Positions 17,440 through 25,947 of a stretch of DNA of 64,000 nucleotides are shown here, piece after piece (position 1 is the first letter of the stretch; every line of letters starts with the position of its first letter). Origin of the DNA: Prauserella isguenensis (GTDB lineage Bacteria > Actinomycetota > Actinomycetes > Mycobacteriales > Pseudonocardiaceae). The notes below the pieces were generated by a model. That model worked only from the letters and a program-made list of their open reading frames with translations, did no database searches and was not told the DNA's origin. The DNA is taken from the NCBI RefSeq assembly GCF_014191605.1, contig NZ_JACHWU010000009.1, positions 22,016-86,015 on the forward strand. Reading direction: 5' to 3'. The translations under genes and the position numbers were made by a program.

Positions 17440-18350
17440 AGGGCCAGCTCCGATCGGCGCCGGGGGACGAGCCGGTCGCGCAGGGTCGCGGCGATGCCGG
17501 CGGTCGCGAGCGTGGTCAGCACGAGCAGCACCGACGGGAAGGCGACGTTCCACCAGCCTCCGAGCAGCAGCTCCGACCGGGCGTCCGACAGGATGTTGCC
17601 GATGCTGGCCAGGTGCGGCGGCAGGCCGAGCCCGAGGAAGCTCAGTGCCGTCTCGTGCCACACCGCGTGCGGCAGCACGAGCACCGCCGACAGCGCGGCC
17701 TGCCCGGCGACGGCGGGAAGGATGTGCCTGCGCAGGATGTGCCCGCGCGTGGCGCCGCCCGAGATCGCCGCATCGACGAAGGGGCGGCGCCGCAGCGACA
17801 GCACCTCGGCGCGCACGATGCGAGCCACGGTGGTCCAGTGGGTGACCACGATGGACACGATCACGGCCGTCAGGCTCCCGCGGTACAGCGCCACGATGAC
17901 GATGCCGAGCAACAGGTGCGGGACAGCGTTGACGGTGTCGAGCAGGCGCATGAGCAGCCGGTCGGGCCACCCCCCGAGGAATCCGGCCACAGCGCCGACG
18001 ACGGTGCCGAGCGTGATCGTCCCGACGGCGCAGATCACCGCGACGAGGAGCGACACGCGCAGGCCCGCCAGCGTGCGGACGAACAGGTCGCGGCCCGCCT
18101 GATCGGTGCCGAACACGTGCTCACCGCTCGGCGGCCGCCGCACCTGTGTGTAGTCGAACAGCTGCTCGCTCGCGGGCCAGAGCCAGGGCACGACGATCGC
18201 CGCCAGCACCAGCACGCCGAGCAGGCCGGCGCCGACGCCGAGCCGCAGCCGCGCCCGGGCGCCCGCTCCGCCGCGCGGCGTGCCCGCCCGGGTCCGAGCG
18301 GCAGACCGCCATTCCCGCACCGAGCCGTCCACGACCTCCCGCTCAACCAT
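17436..18350 (-). CDS. ABC transporter permease, DppC/NikC type
   Basis: The 304-residue permease has about six membrane helices and the DppC-type start (VLVLAAIVVPWL), the FGTDQAGRDLFVRTLAGLRVSL motif and the cytoplasmic coupling loop (DAAISGGATRGHILRRHILP). It forms the inner-membrane channel with the DppB-type permease encoded just upstream, whose frame it overlaps by 8 bp. The ATG at 18350 was chosen because the longer frame upstream runs in the neighbour's coding region. Confidence 0.9.
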   Translation of the reverse strand: MVEREVVDGSVREWRSAARTRAGTPRGGAGARARLRLGVGAGLLGVLVLAAIVVPWLWPASEQLFDYTQVRRPPSGEHVFGTDQAGRDLFVRTLAGLRVSLLVAVICAVGTITLGTVVGAVAGFLGGWPDRLLMRLLDTVNAVPHLLLGIVIVALYRGSLTAVIVSIVVTHWTTVARIVRAEVLSLRRRPFVDAAISGGATRGHILRRHILPAVAGQAALSAVLVLPHAVWHETALSFLGLGLPPHLASIGNILSDARSELLLGGWWNVAFPSVLLVLTTLATAGIAATLRDRLVPRRRSELAL

Positions 18351-19356
18351 CGGCGCGCACTCTCGGATCGGTCGCCACGGTGGCGATGTCGGCCAGCAAC
18401 GAACCGAGCAGCACCGCGACGGTCGCCAGCAGGGCCAGCACCGCCAGCAGCGGGTAGTCGACCGCGAGGCCCGCCTCGACCATCGCCGAGGCGACACCCG
18501 GCCACGAGAACACGGTCTCCACCAGCACGGCACCCGTCACGAGCTCGGGCACGCGTGTACCCAGCACGTTCAGGAACGGCAGCAGCGCGGTCGGCAGCGC
18601 GTGCCCGGTGACGACCAGTCGTTCCGGCAGGCCCCGGGCCCGGGCACCGATCACGTGGTCGTCGGCGAGCGCGGTGAGCAGCGACTGCCGCAGGTGCAGC
18701 ACCAGCCACGGCGCCTGCGACACGCCGAGCACGAGCGCCGGCAGGACGAGATGTTCGACGACCTGCGCGAACGTGGCGTCGGAGTCTCCGTCGGTCACCC
18801 CTGCGACCGGCAGCCACCCCAGGCCCAGCGAGAACACCCCGATCGCCGCGAACGCGACGACGAAGCTCGGCAGGCCCTCCATCCCCTGGCCGACCGCCGT
18901 CACGATGCGGTCGAGCAGACCACCCTGCCGCCACGCGGTCACGACGCCGAGCACCAGCGCCAGCACGGCGGCGATGACGATGCCCGTGCCCGCCAGCAGG
19001 AGTGTCCACGGCAGACGCTCGGCCAGCACCTCGGCCACGGGCTGATGGAACACCCGACTGGTGCCGAGGTCACCGGTGACGATCCCGCCGAACCAGTGTC
19101 CGAACTGGACGACTATGGGATCGTCGAGACCCAGTTCGACACGGGTGTGCGCCAGCTGCTCGTCGCTCGCGGTGAAGACGTCCTCACCGTAGTACTGGTG
19201 GATCGGGTCGAACGGCGACGCGGCGCCCAGGAGGAACACCCCGCAGGCGACCACGAGCAGGACCGGCACCGCCAGTGCGATCCGCCGCAGCACGAGGACG
19301 CCGACGGCACGACGCCGGGACACGGCGCCCCGCTCGGCCCCCACCCCGGCGTTCAC
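18343..19356 (-). CDS. ABC transporter permease, DppB/NikB type
   Basis: The 337-residue permease has the DppB-type N-terminus (VLRRIALAVPVLLVVACGVFLL), the GLDDPIVVQFGHWFGGIVTGDLGTS motif and the coupling loop (HVIGARARGLPERLVVTGHALP). It is predicted to span the membrane about six times. GTG 19356 overlaps the stop of the substrate-binding protein gene as GTGA, and the frame fits exactly. It is the second gene of the importer operon. Confidence 0.9.
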   Translation of the reverse strand: MNAGVGAERGAVSRRRAVGVLVLRRIALAVPVLLVVACGVFLLGAASPFDPIHQYYGEDVFTASDEQLAHTRVELGLDDPIVVQFGHWFGGIVTGDLGTSRVFHQPVAEVLAERLPWTLLLAGTGIVIAAVLALVLGVVTAWRQGGLLDRIVTAVGQGMEGLPSFVVAFAAIGVFSLGLGWLPVAGVTDGDSDATFAQVVEHLVLPALVLGVSQAPWLVLHLRQSLLTALADDHVIGARARGLPERLVVTGHALPTALLPFLNVLGTRVPELVTGAVLVETVFSWPGVASAMVEAGLAVDYPLLAVLALLATVAVLLGSLLADIATVATDPRVRADG

Positions 19357-20969
19357 GACGCAGCCGTCCAGTTCTGCACGTTCCACCACGGTCCCCAGGT
19401 CAGACCGTGCGTGTGCGGTTCGACCACCGGCCGGTAGCCGCGCCACCCGGCGTCCCGCAGCACGTAGCTGTGGTCGAGGAAGGCCAGGAACACGAACCCC
19501 GGGTCGTCGCGCAGCTCCCGCTGCACGTCGCGATAGGCCCGCGTGCGCGCACCGGGCGAGGACGCCGTGCGCGCACGGTCGAGCGCATCATCGACATCGG
19601 AATCCGAGTAGAACCCCGGGTTGTTGTAGCCGTCGCCGCCGTACGACGAATGCAGCAGCGGGTACGCGACCAGGTCCGGTTCGAACGGGTTGCCGCCGCC
19701 GAGGACGACGGCGTCGCGCGCCATCCGCGGTTCGATTGCCTCCCAGCCGAGCCCTTCCAGGCTCACGTCGACGCCGACGGCGCGGGCGTCGGACGCGAAC
19801 GCCTGCGCGAACAGTTTCCGCACGCTGTCGTCGGCGGGGTACAGGAGCGTGAACGCCGCCCGGGTGCCGTCTCGGTTGCGGACGCCGTCGCCGCCGGTCC
19901 GCCAGCCTGCGCGGTCGAGGATGCGGCGCGCCTCGGCCCTGTCGAACGGGAACGCCGAGGAGGGTTCGTGCAGGTCCCCGAGCACGGGCGGGATCGGCGT
20001 GCTCGCGGGCCTGCCGTGTCCCCCGAGGATCGCGTCGATCATTCCCTCACGGTCGACGGCGTGGTTGAGCGCGCGGCGGACGGCGAGGTCTCCGGTGACG
20101 GGATGGCGCGTCGGGAGCGTCACGGCACGGTGGTCGGCGGTGCGGTGGTGGACGACGCGGTAGCCGTCGAGGTCGCGCAGGGTGTCGGCGAGCGCGGGCG
20201 GGAGGGATGCGCCGTCGAACTCGCCCGCGCGCAGGCGCTGGGCGCGCGTGTTGTCGTCGCCCGCGAAGACGACGGTGATGGTGCGCACCGCAGGCCGACC
20301 GCCCCAGTAGTCGTCGTTGGCGGTCAGCACCATGCGGTCGCCTCTACGCCATTCCGCGAGTTCGTACGGCCCGGTGCCGACGGGGTGACTGCCGAACGAC
20401 GAGGTGTGGAGCGGTTCCGGCTCCGCTCCGGGACCGGGGTCCAGCGACTCGGCGGGCACGATGCCGAGCGTCAGTTTGTGCGGCAGCGGTGCGTAACGGT
20501 GGGCGAGGTCGAACCGGACCGTGTGGTCGCCGACGGCACGCACCGAGTCGATCATCTCGTACTCCGACGCCACGGTGGCCGCGTAGCGCGGATCGGCGAG
20601 CGAGCGGTACGTGGCGACGACGTCGGCGGCCGTGAACGCGGACCCGTCGTGGAACCGGACGCCGCGCCGCAGCGGCACCGTCCACGTGAGCCCGTCCTCG
20701 GACGCGTGGGCCCGACCTGCCGCGAGCGCGGGGCGAAGCTCGCGGTCGGCGCCGTAGTCGTAGAGGCCGTCGAAGATCTTCGACGCGCCTTCCTGACCGT
20801 GGCCGAGCAGCGGGTGCAGACTCTCCTCCTCGTACGCCGCGGCCAGTACGAGGCCGTCGTTGCCGGTGTCGCCACCACTGCCCTGCGGCACGGCACATGC
20901 GGCGGAGACCCAGGTCAAGGCAGCGAGGGCGCACACAAGCAGGCGGCGGTACATGCGTCTTCGCGGCAT
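19353..20969 (-). CDS. ABC transporter substrate-binding lipoprotein, SBP family 5
   Basis: This 538-residue exported binding protein has an arginine-rich start, a hydrophobic core and a relaxed lipobox (WVSAAC). Family 5 features follow: YEEESLHPLLG, the FDGLYDYGAD segment, VRFHDGSAFTAADVVATYRSL and HPVGTGPYELAEWRRGDRMVL. Such proteins bind peptides, nickel chelates, opines or sugars; the ligand is not readable from sequence. The ATG at 20969 has an AGGAGG site six bases upstream. It heads the operon and is preceded by a promoter-like AT-rich palindrome. Confidence 0.9.
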   Translation of the reverse strand: MPRRRMYRRLLVCALAALTWVSAACAVPQGSGGDTGNDGLVLAAAYEEESLHPLLGHGQEGASKIFDGLYDYGADRELRPALAAGRAHASEDGLTWTVPLRRGVRFHDGSAFTAADVVATYRSLADPRYAATVASEYEMIDSVRAVGDHTVRFDLAHRYAPLPHKLTLGIVPAESLDPGPGAEPEPLHTSSFGSHPVGTGPYELAEWRRGDRMVLTANDDYWGGRPAVRTITVVFAGDDNTRAQRLRAGEFDGASLPPALADTLRDLDGYRVVHHRTADHRAVTLPTRHPVTGDLAVRRALNHAVDREGMIDAILGGHGRPASTPIPPVLGDLHEPSSAFPFDRAEARRILDRAGWRTGGDGVRNRDGTRAAFTLLYPADDSVRKLFAQAFASDARAVGVDVSLEGLGWEAIEPRMARDAVVLGGGNPFEPDLVAYPLLHSSYGGDGYNNPGFYSDSDVDDALDRARTASSPGARTRAYRDVQRELRDDPGFVFLAFLDHSYVLRDAGWRGYRPVVEPHTHGLTWGPWWNVQNWTAAS

Positions 20970-21012
20970 GCCCACCTCCTCCCACACTCGCGGCCCACAG
21001 CTACACGTCAAA

Positions 21013-21040
21013 TTATCTTTTCAGTTGGTCAGATGAAAAG
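21013..21040 (-). promoter_or_regulatory. AT-rich palindrome and promoter upstream of the ABC importer operon
   Basis: CTTTTCA (21017-21023) and TGAAAAG (21034-21040) form perfect 7-bp arms with a 10-base spacer. Reading toward the operon, GATAAT follows (a five-of-six -10 match), so a protein bound at the palindrome would block the promoter. The AT content contrasts strongly with the surroundings. The regulator is unknown; no regulator gene is adjacent. Confidence 0.55.
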
Positions 21041-21164
21041 CCGAGGCTGGCGAACGGGTCGTCAGCGCGTCCCACTCGCGGCGGACCTCGCCTACGGCGT
21101 CTCCGCCGGAGCCGCCGCGAACCCCCTGTCCGGGGCGAGCTCTCGACCCACGAGGCCGGACCGG

Positions 21165-21587
21165 TCAGAGCGAGCCCATGTCGGCCGACAACCAGTGCTC
21201 GGGCCGCATCGTGATCACCGTGTGCTCGCCCAGGTGCGTACGCTCGAACTCCAGGAACTCCTCGGCCTGCTCCGCGGCCAGATACCGGACGGCCATCTCG
21301 ACGGACAGGTCGTGACTGTCCTCCGAGAACTCAGCCGGACCTTCCACGCTGACGTACCGGATGGTCGGCTCCACCCGCTGCACCATCAGGCTGAAGCGGC
21401 CCGCGGCGCGAATGGCCCGTGCCTTACGGGACTCGGGCCCGGTGCGGATCCAGAGGTTTCCACCGAGCGTGTACTGGTACCAGATCGGCACGTTCAGCGG
21501 CGCCCGTTCGGCCGATTCGACCACGGACAGTGCGCCGATGTGCGGTTGTGCCAGGAATTCTTCGCGTTCTTCCACTGTGAGCGCCAT
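21165..21587 (-). CDS. Pyridoxamine 5'-phosphate oxidase-like FMN/F420-binding protein
   Basis: The 140-residue protein has the split-barrel pattern of the pyridoxamine phosphate oxidase family: EEREEFLAQPHIGALSVV at the start, PLNVPIWYQYTLGGNLWIRT, and SLMVQRVEPTIRYVSVEGPAEF. In actinobacteria these bind FMN, F420 or heme and reduce diverse substrates. No pathway link is visible. It stands alone between the importer operon and the TetR gene. Confidence 0.8.
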   Translation of the reverse strand: MALTVEEREEFLAQPHIGALSVVESAERAPLNVPIWYQYTLGGNLWIRTGPESRKARAIRAAGRFSLMVQRVEPTIRYVSVEGPAEFSEDSHDLSVEMAVRYLAAEQAEEFLEFERTHLGEHTVITMRPEHWLSADMGSL

Positions 21588-21685
21588 GACTCGACGCTAA
21601 CGCCGGCCACCGACATCCGCCGGATGCTCCGACCCGGACGGCCCGACCACGACAGCAGGACCCGCCGCATCACGGCAGCGGTCCG

Positions 21686-22282
21686 TCAGCGGTCGAGGAG
21701 CCTGCGGAACGACGCCTCGACGTCCGCTCGTTCGGGGAGCTGTTCGCGCACGATGCCCTGTAGCTGCCAGCCGCAGAACAGCACCGACAACGCACGGCCG
21801 GTCGCGGCGTCGGTGTAGCCGGCGAACAGCTCGGCCAGCGCGGTGTCCCACTCCTGGCTGACGTGCTGCAGCGCGGGCCGGTGCAGTGCCGCGATGTAGA
21901 GCTGGTGTTCGACGATCGTCTTCGCGCGCGCCGGCCCGAGGTAGTGCAGTACGAGTTCCGCGAGCGCCTCGGCGAGGTCACCCCCGGCGTCCAGTCCGGC
22001 GGCCCAGCTGCGCAGGTGCTCGACGTCGTCGTCGGCCGCCTGCCGGAGCGCACTGGCCAGCAGGTCGTCGAGCGTCTTGAAGTAGTAGGTCGTCGAGCCG
22101 AGCGGCACGCCCGCGGCCGCGGCGACCTTCCGGTGCGTCAGCTTCTCGACCCCGACCTCGGCGACCACCTCGATGGCCGCGCGCGCGATGCGCTGCCGCC
22201 GGTCCGGATCCCGCTGCCCGGCCGCGCGCGCACCGTTCGACCGCGGCGTCGGGCCTGCGGGGGTCGCATCGGGGGTAGTCAC
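21686..22282 (-). CDS. TetR-family regulator, BetI-like by context
   Basis: The 198-residue protein has a typical TetR helix-turn-helix (residues about 25-70, IARAAIEVVAEVGVEKLTHRKVAAAAGVPLGSTTYYFKTLDDLL) and a helical ligand domain. It is divergent from the betaine aldehyde dehydrogenase gene, and a TGTACA repeat lies between them. Control of the choline/betaine cluster is therefore likely, analogous to BetI, but this is inferred from position. Confidence 0.85.
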   Translation of the reverse strand: MTTPDATPAGPTPRSNGARAAGQRDPDRRQRIARAAIEVVAEVGVEKLTHRKVAAAAGVPLGSTTYYFKTLDDLLASALRQAADDDVEHLRSWAAGLDAGGDLAEALAELVLHYLGPARAKTIVEHQLYIAALHRPALQHVSQEWDTALAELFAGYTDAATGRALSVLFCGWQLQGIVREQLPERADVEASFRRLLDR

Positions 22283-22741
22283 AGTCTCGGAATCCTCGTC
22301 TCTGACGTGTCACGTTCGGTCCGTTCACCCTGCCATGCAGGCGGACCGAAGCGGTGCGGCGCAGATCACCGGTGCCGCGAATCCACTGCTCGGCGGCGCA
22401 TTTTCACCCACTCGAACCGAACCGCCGAATTCGTTGGTGTACAGATGTACAGGTCTGGTGTTAGTGTCCTCCACCGACGCCGCACGGCCCGCGAGAAAAC
22501 GCGATCACGGGGAAACCCTCCGCGACCACGTCGCCCGCGCCGAAGACCGTTTCCCACGCGCGGAATCGCCGGGAACGCGGTGTCCAGGAAACGGTGCGCG
22601 GCACCGGATCCGCGCGCCCAGGCGGCCCCGGGAAACCGCACGAACAACGCATGCGACCCGGCGGGAGCGGACACGCGAGCCGCCGGGGAACGCTACCGAA
22701 GAAACGAACGCCGACGAACGAGGAAAAGGGCGGAAACGACC
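22283..22741. other. Divergent control region of the choline cluster
   Basis: No gene is supported in this 459-bp gap. It holds the TGTACA operator-like repeat at 22438-22451 and a GAAAC-rich leader of roughly 290 bp before the dehydrogenase ATG, long enough for leader regulation, though I recognise no known RNA element. Confidence 0.5.
22438..22451. promoter_or_regulatory. TGTACA-GA-TGTACA operator candidate
   Basis: Two copies of the palindrome TGTACA separated by GA give a near-perfect 14-bp inverted repeat between the divergent TetR gene and the dehydrogenase gene. This is the expected form of a TetR-dimer site. Confidence 0.6.
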
Positions 22742-24235
22742 ATGCCGCACGCCGACAATTCGGCTGCCACGCTGTTCATCGACGGCGAATGGAGAACCGC
22801 CGCGGGCGGACACACGAGAGAGATCCGCTGCCCCGCGGACGGGACACTCGTCGCCACGGTCGCCGAAGCGAGCCGCACCGACGCCGAACAGGCCGTGGCC
22901 GCCGCGCGCCGGGCCTTCGACGACGGCGCGTGGCCGTCGAGCTCGGCGTGGGACCGCGGCGACCTGCTGCTGCGCGTGGCCGACATCCTGGCGCGCGACA
23001 AGGCCGAGTTCGCCCGCGCGGAATCACTCGACACCGGTAAACGGCTCGTCGAGAGCGAGTTCGACATGGACGACATCGCCGCCTGTTTCCGCTATTTCGG
23101 CAAGCTCGCGGGCACCGATTCCGGACGGGTCGTCGACACCGGCACGCCCGATGCGATCAGCCGCGTGCAGTACGAGCCCGTCGGGGTGTGCGGCATGATC
23201 ACGCCGTGGAACTTTCCGCTGCTGCAGGTGGCGTGGAAGGTGGCGCCCGCGATCGCCGCCGGTGACACGTTCGTGCTCAAGCCCAGTGAGTTGACGCCGA
23301 GCACCGCGATCCTGCTCATGCAGGCGCTCACCGAGGCCGGACTTCCCGCGGGCGTCGGAAACCTGGTGCTGGGCGCGGGCGCCGAGGTCGGCAGCGTGCT
23401 CGCCGAGCACCCCGACGTCGACCTGGTCTCGTTCACGGGCGGACTCCACACGGGACGCACGATCTCCGCGCTGGCGGCACCGACGGTGAAGAAGGTCGCG
23501 CTCGAACTCGGCGGCAAGAACCCGAACGTCGTGTTCGCCGACGCCGACTTCGACACGGCCGTCGACTTCGCCCTCACCGCGATCTTCCTGCACTCCGGCC
23601 AGGTGTGCTCCGCGGGCGCACGGCTGATCGTACAGGACGAGCTGCACGATCAGCTCGTCGACGAGATCGTGCGCAGGGCGGAGCGGATCCGCATCGGCGG
23701 GCCCTTCGACGACGACGCCGAGACCGGTCCACTGATCTCGGAGGGTCACCTGCGCAAGATCGAGGACTACGTCGCCAAGTCGGTCACCGAGGGGGCCGTC
23801 CTGCGCACCGGTGGCGGACGTCCGGAGGGTGAGCGCTACGTCGATGGCCACTTCTACCTGCCGACCGTCCTCGACGAGGTGCAGCAGGGCTCGTATGCCG
23901 TCACCGAGGAGTCGTTCGGGCCGGTGCTGACCGTCGAGCGGTTCACCGACGAGGACGACGCCGTGCGGATCGCCAACGACACGCACTACGGCCTCGCCGG
24001 GGCCGTGTTCACCGGTGACCCCGCCAAAGCCCAGCGCGTGGCGAACCGGCTGCGCCACGGCACCGTCTGGATCAACGATTTCCACCCGTATCTGCCCCAG
24101 GCGGAATGGGGCGGCTTCAAGCAGTCCGGAATCGGCCGCGAACTCGGCCGCGGCGGTCTGGGTGAATACCAGGAAGCCAAGCACGTCTACCAGAATCTGC
24201 GACCCGGACCGCAGCACTGGTTCTCCGGCGAATAG
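22742..24235 (+). CDS. betB: Betaine aldehyde dehydrogenase
   Basis: The 497-residue NAD(P)-dependent aldehyde dehydrogenase should oxidise betaine aldehyde to glycine betaine. Catalytic features are present: PWNFPLLQVAWK (Asn), LELGGKNPNVVF (general-base Glu) and HSGQVCSAGARL (nucleophile Cys), plus the C-terminal WINDFHPYLPQAEWGGFKQSGIGRELG segment characteristic of betaine aldehyde dehydrogenases. It is the first gene of a three-gene unit with the permease and choline oxidase. Substrate assignment depends on this context. Confidence 0.88.
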   Translation: MPHADNSAATLFIDGEWRTAAGGHTREIRCPADGTLVATVAEASRTDAEQAVAAARRAFDDGAWPSSSAWDRGDLLLRVADILARDKAEFARAESLDTGKRLVESEFDMDDIAACFRYFGKLAGTDSGRVVDTGTPDAISRVQYEPVGVCGMITPWNFPLLQVAWKVAPAIAAGDTFVLKPSELTPSTAILLMQALTEAGLPAGVGNLVLGAGAEVGSVLAEHPDVDLVSFTGGLHTGRTISALAAPTVKKVALELGGKNPNVVFADADFDTAVDFALTAIFLHSGQVCSAGARLIVQDELHDQLVDEIVRRAERIRIGGPFDDDAETGPLISEGHLRKIEDYVAKSVTEGAVLRTGGGRPEGERYVDGHFYLPTVLDEVQQGSYAVTEESFGPVLTVERFTDEDDAVRIANDTHYGLAGAVFTGDPAKAQRVANRLRHGTVWINDFHPYLPQAEWGGFKQSGIGRELGRGGLGEYQEAKHVYQNLRPGPQHWFSGE

Positions 24236-24343
24236 GCCGGAATCACGGCGCGGAATCCCCTCGCCGCATTTTTCGCACTACGCAGGAAACGACCACCCGG
24301 GACACGTGTGTCCGCACACCGCCCCGGGAAAGGAGTTCAGGGC

Positions 24344-25930
24344 ATGAGTGCGCCCAACCACGACGCCGGACTCGGCGAGTTCGGCTACACGAACAAACTG
24401 AAACGCAGTCTCGGCGGATTCCATACGTTCGCCGCAGGGATCAGCTACATCTCGGTGCTCACCGGCACCTTCCAACTGTCCTATTTCGGACTCGGCCTCG
24501 GCGGCCCCGCCTACTGGTGGTCCTGGCCGATCGTATTCGTCGGGCAGTTGCTGGTGGCGTTGAGTTTCGCCGAGCTGGCCGCGCGCTATCCCATCGCGGG
24601 TTCGGTCTACAACTGGGCGAAGAAGCTCGGCGGACGCCACGTCGGCTGGCTCGCCGGCTGGATGATGCTGCTGGCCTCGATCGTGTCGATCTCGGCCACG
24701 GCACTGGCCTACCAGAACACGCTGCCGCAGATCTGGGAAGGATTCCAGTTCGTCGGCGACGGCGGCAACGCCACGGACGCGGCCGTCAACGGAATCGTCC
24801 TCGCGATGCTGCTGATCCTGTTCACCACGCTCGTCAACGCCTACGGCGTACGGCTGATGGCCCGGATCAACAGCACGGGCGTGTTCATCGAGCTGGTCGC
24901 CGCGGTGGCACTGATCGTGGCGCTGGCGCTGGTCGTGGTGAATCCGCCGACCGTCGTGTTCGAGACGGCCGGCACCGAGGCCGCCCACGGCGGCAGCTAC
25001 CTGACGGCGTTCCTGGTGGCCGGGATCGCCTCGTCGTACGTCATGTACGGCTTCGACACCGCGGCCTCGCTCGGCGAGGAGTCGATCGACCCGCACCGCA
25101 ACGCTCCGAAGGCGATCCTGCGGGCGCTGGTCGCGTCGTTCGTGCTCGGTGGTCTGATCCTGCTGTTCGGCATGATGGCCATCCGCGACCTCGACGCCCC
25201 CGAACTCGGCGTCTCCGGCCTGCAGTACGTGCTCAGCGACGCGCTCGGCCCGTTGGTCGGCAGGCTGTTCCTGCTGGGCATCTTCGTGGCGATCACCGTG
25301 TGCGTGCTGGCCGTGCACACCGCGGCGATCCGCATCATGTTCGCCATGGCCCGTGACAACGCGCTTCCCGGTGGCAAGCGGCTCGCGCGCGTCAGCCCGC
25401 GGTTCCGGACGCCCGTGCTGCCCGCGGTGTTCATCGGAGTGCTAGCCGTCGTGCTGCTGCTGGTGAACATCGGCCAGCCGCAGATCTTCACCGCGGTGAC
25501 GTCGCTGGCGATCATCCTCATCTACATCTCGTATCTACTGGTCACTATCCCGATGCTGGTCGCACGGCTACGCGGGAAGTGGCGGCCGACGAAGGAGGAA
25601 GGCCGGTTCAGCCTCGGCAGGCTCGGTCTGCCGATCAACGTCCTCGCCGTCGTCTGGGGTCTGGGCATGACGGTGAACCTCGCGTGGCCGCGCACCGAGG
25701 TGTACAACGCCGAGCCGCCACACCACTGGTACCTGCAGTACAGCGCCGTGTTGTTCGTCGGGATCGCGGCCGCGGGCGGATTCGCGTACTACTGGTTCGT
25801 CCAGCGGCACAGGGTCGGCGTGCTCGCCGACCACGCCGCCGAGACGTCCGCACCGGACTCCACCGCCTCCGGGTCCCACGACGACACGACCACGCCGACG
25901 ACCGACCGCGAAGCCTCGAGCCTCGCCTGA
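24344..25930 (+). CDS. APC-family permease, probable choline (or related amine) importer
   Basis: The 528-residue membrane protein has about 12 helices and APC-superfamily features (LGGFHTFAAGISYISVLTG, GGPAYWWSWPIVF, VALSFAELAARYPIAGSVYNWAKKLGG, and SYVMYGFDTAASLGEES). The tail is hydrophilic and Thr/Ser/Asp-rich. APC members usually carry amino acids or amines. Its place between betaine aldehyde dehydrogenase and choline oxidase suggests choline uptake instead of the usual BCCT or ABC systems. The ATG follows AGGAG. Confidence 0.85.
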   Translation: MSAPNHDAGLGEFGYTNKLKRSLGGFHTFAAGISYISVLTGTFQLSYFGLGLGGPAYWWSWPIVFVGQLLVALSFAELAARYPIAGSVYNWAKKLGGRHVGWLAGWMMLLASIVSISATALAYQNTLPQIWEGFQFVGDGGNATDAAVNGIVLAMLLILFTTLVNAYGVRLMARINSTGVFIELVAAVALIVALALVVVNPPTVVFETAGTEAAHGGSYLTAFLVAGIASSYVMYGFDTAASLGEESIDPHRNAPKAILRALVASFVLGGLILLFGMMAIRDLDAPELGVSGLQYVLSDALGPLVGRLFLLGIFVAITVCVLAVHTAAIRIMFAMARDNALPGGKRLARVSPRFRTPVLPAVFIGVLAVVLLLVNIGQPQIFTAVTSLAIILIYISYLLVTIPMLVARLRGKWRPTKEEGRFSLGRLGLPINVLAVVWGLGMTVNLAWPRTEVYNAEPPHHWYLQYSAVLFVGIAAAGGFAYYWFVQRHRVGVLADHAAETSAPDSTASGSHDDTTTPTTDREASSLA

Positions 25931-25947
25931 GCCGGAAGGGAATTCCC

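Noticed and set aside
22366..22674. 102-codon minus-strand frame in the choline control region
   Set aside because: It crosses the operator region, is arginine-rich and has no coding signs.
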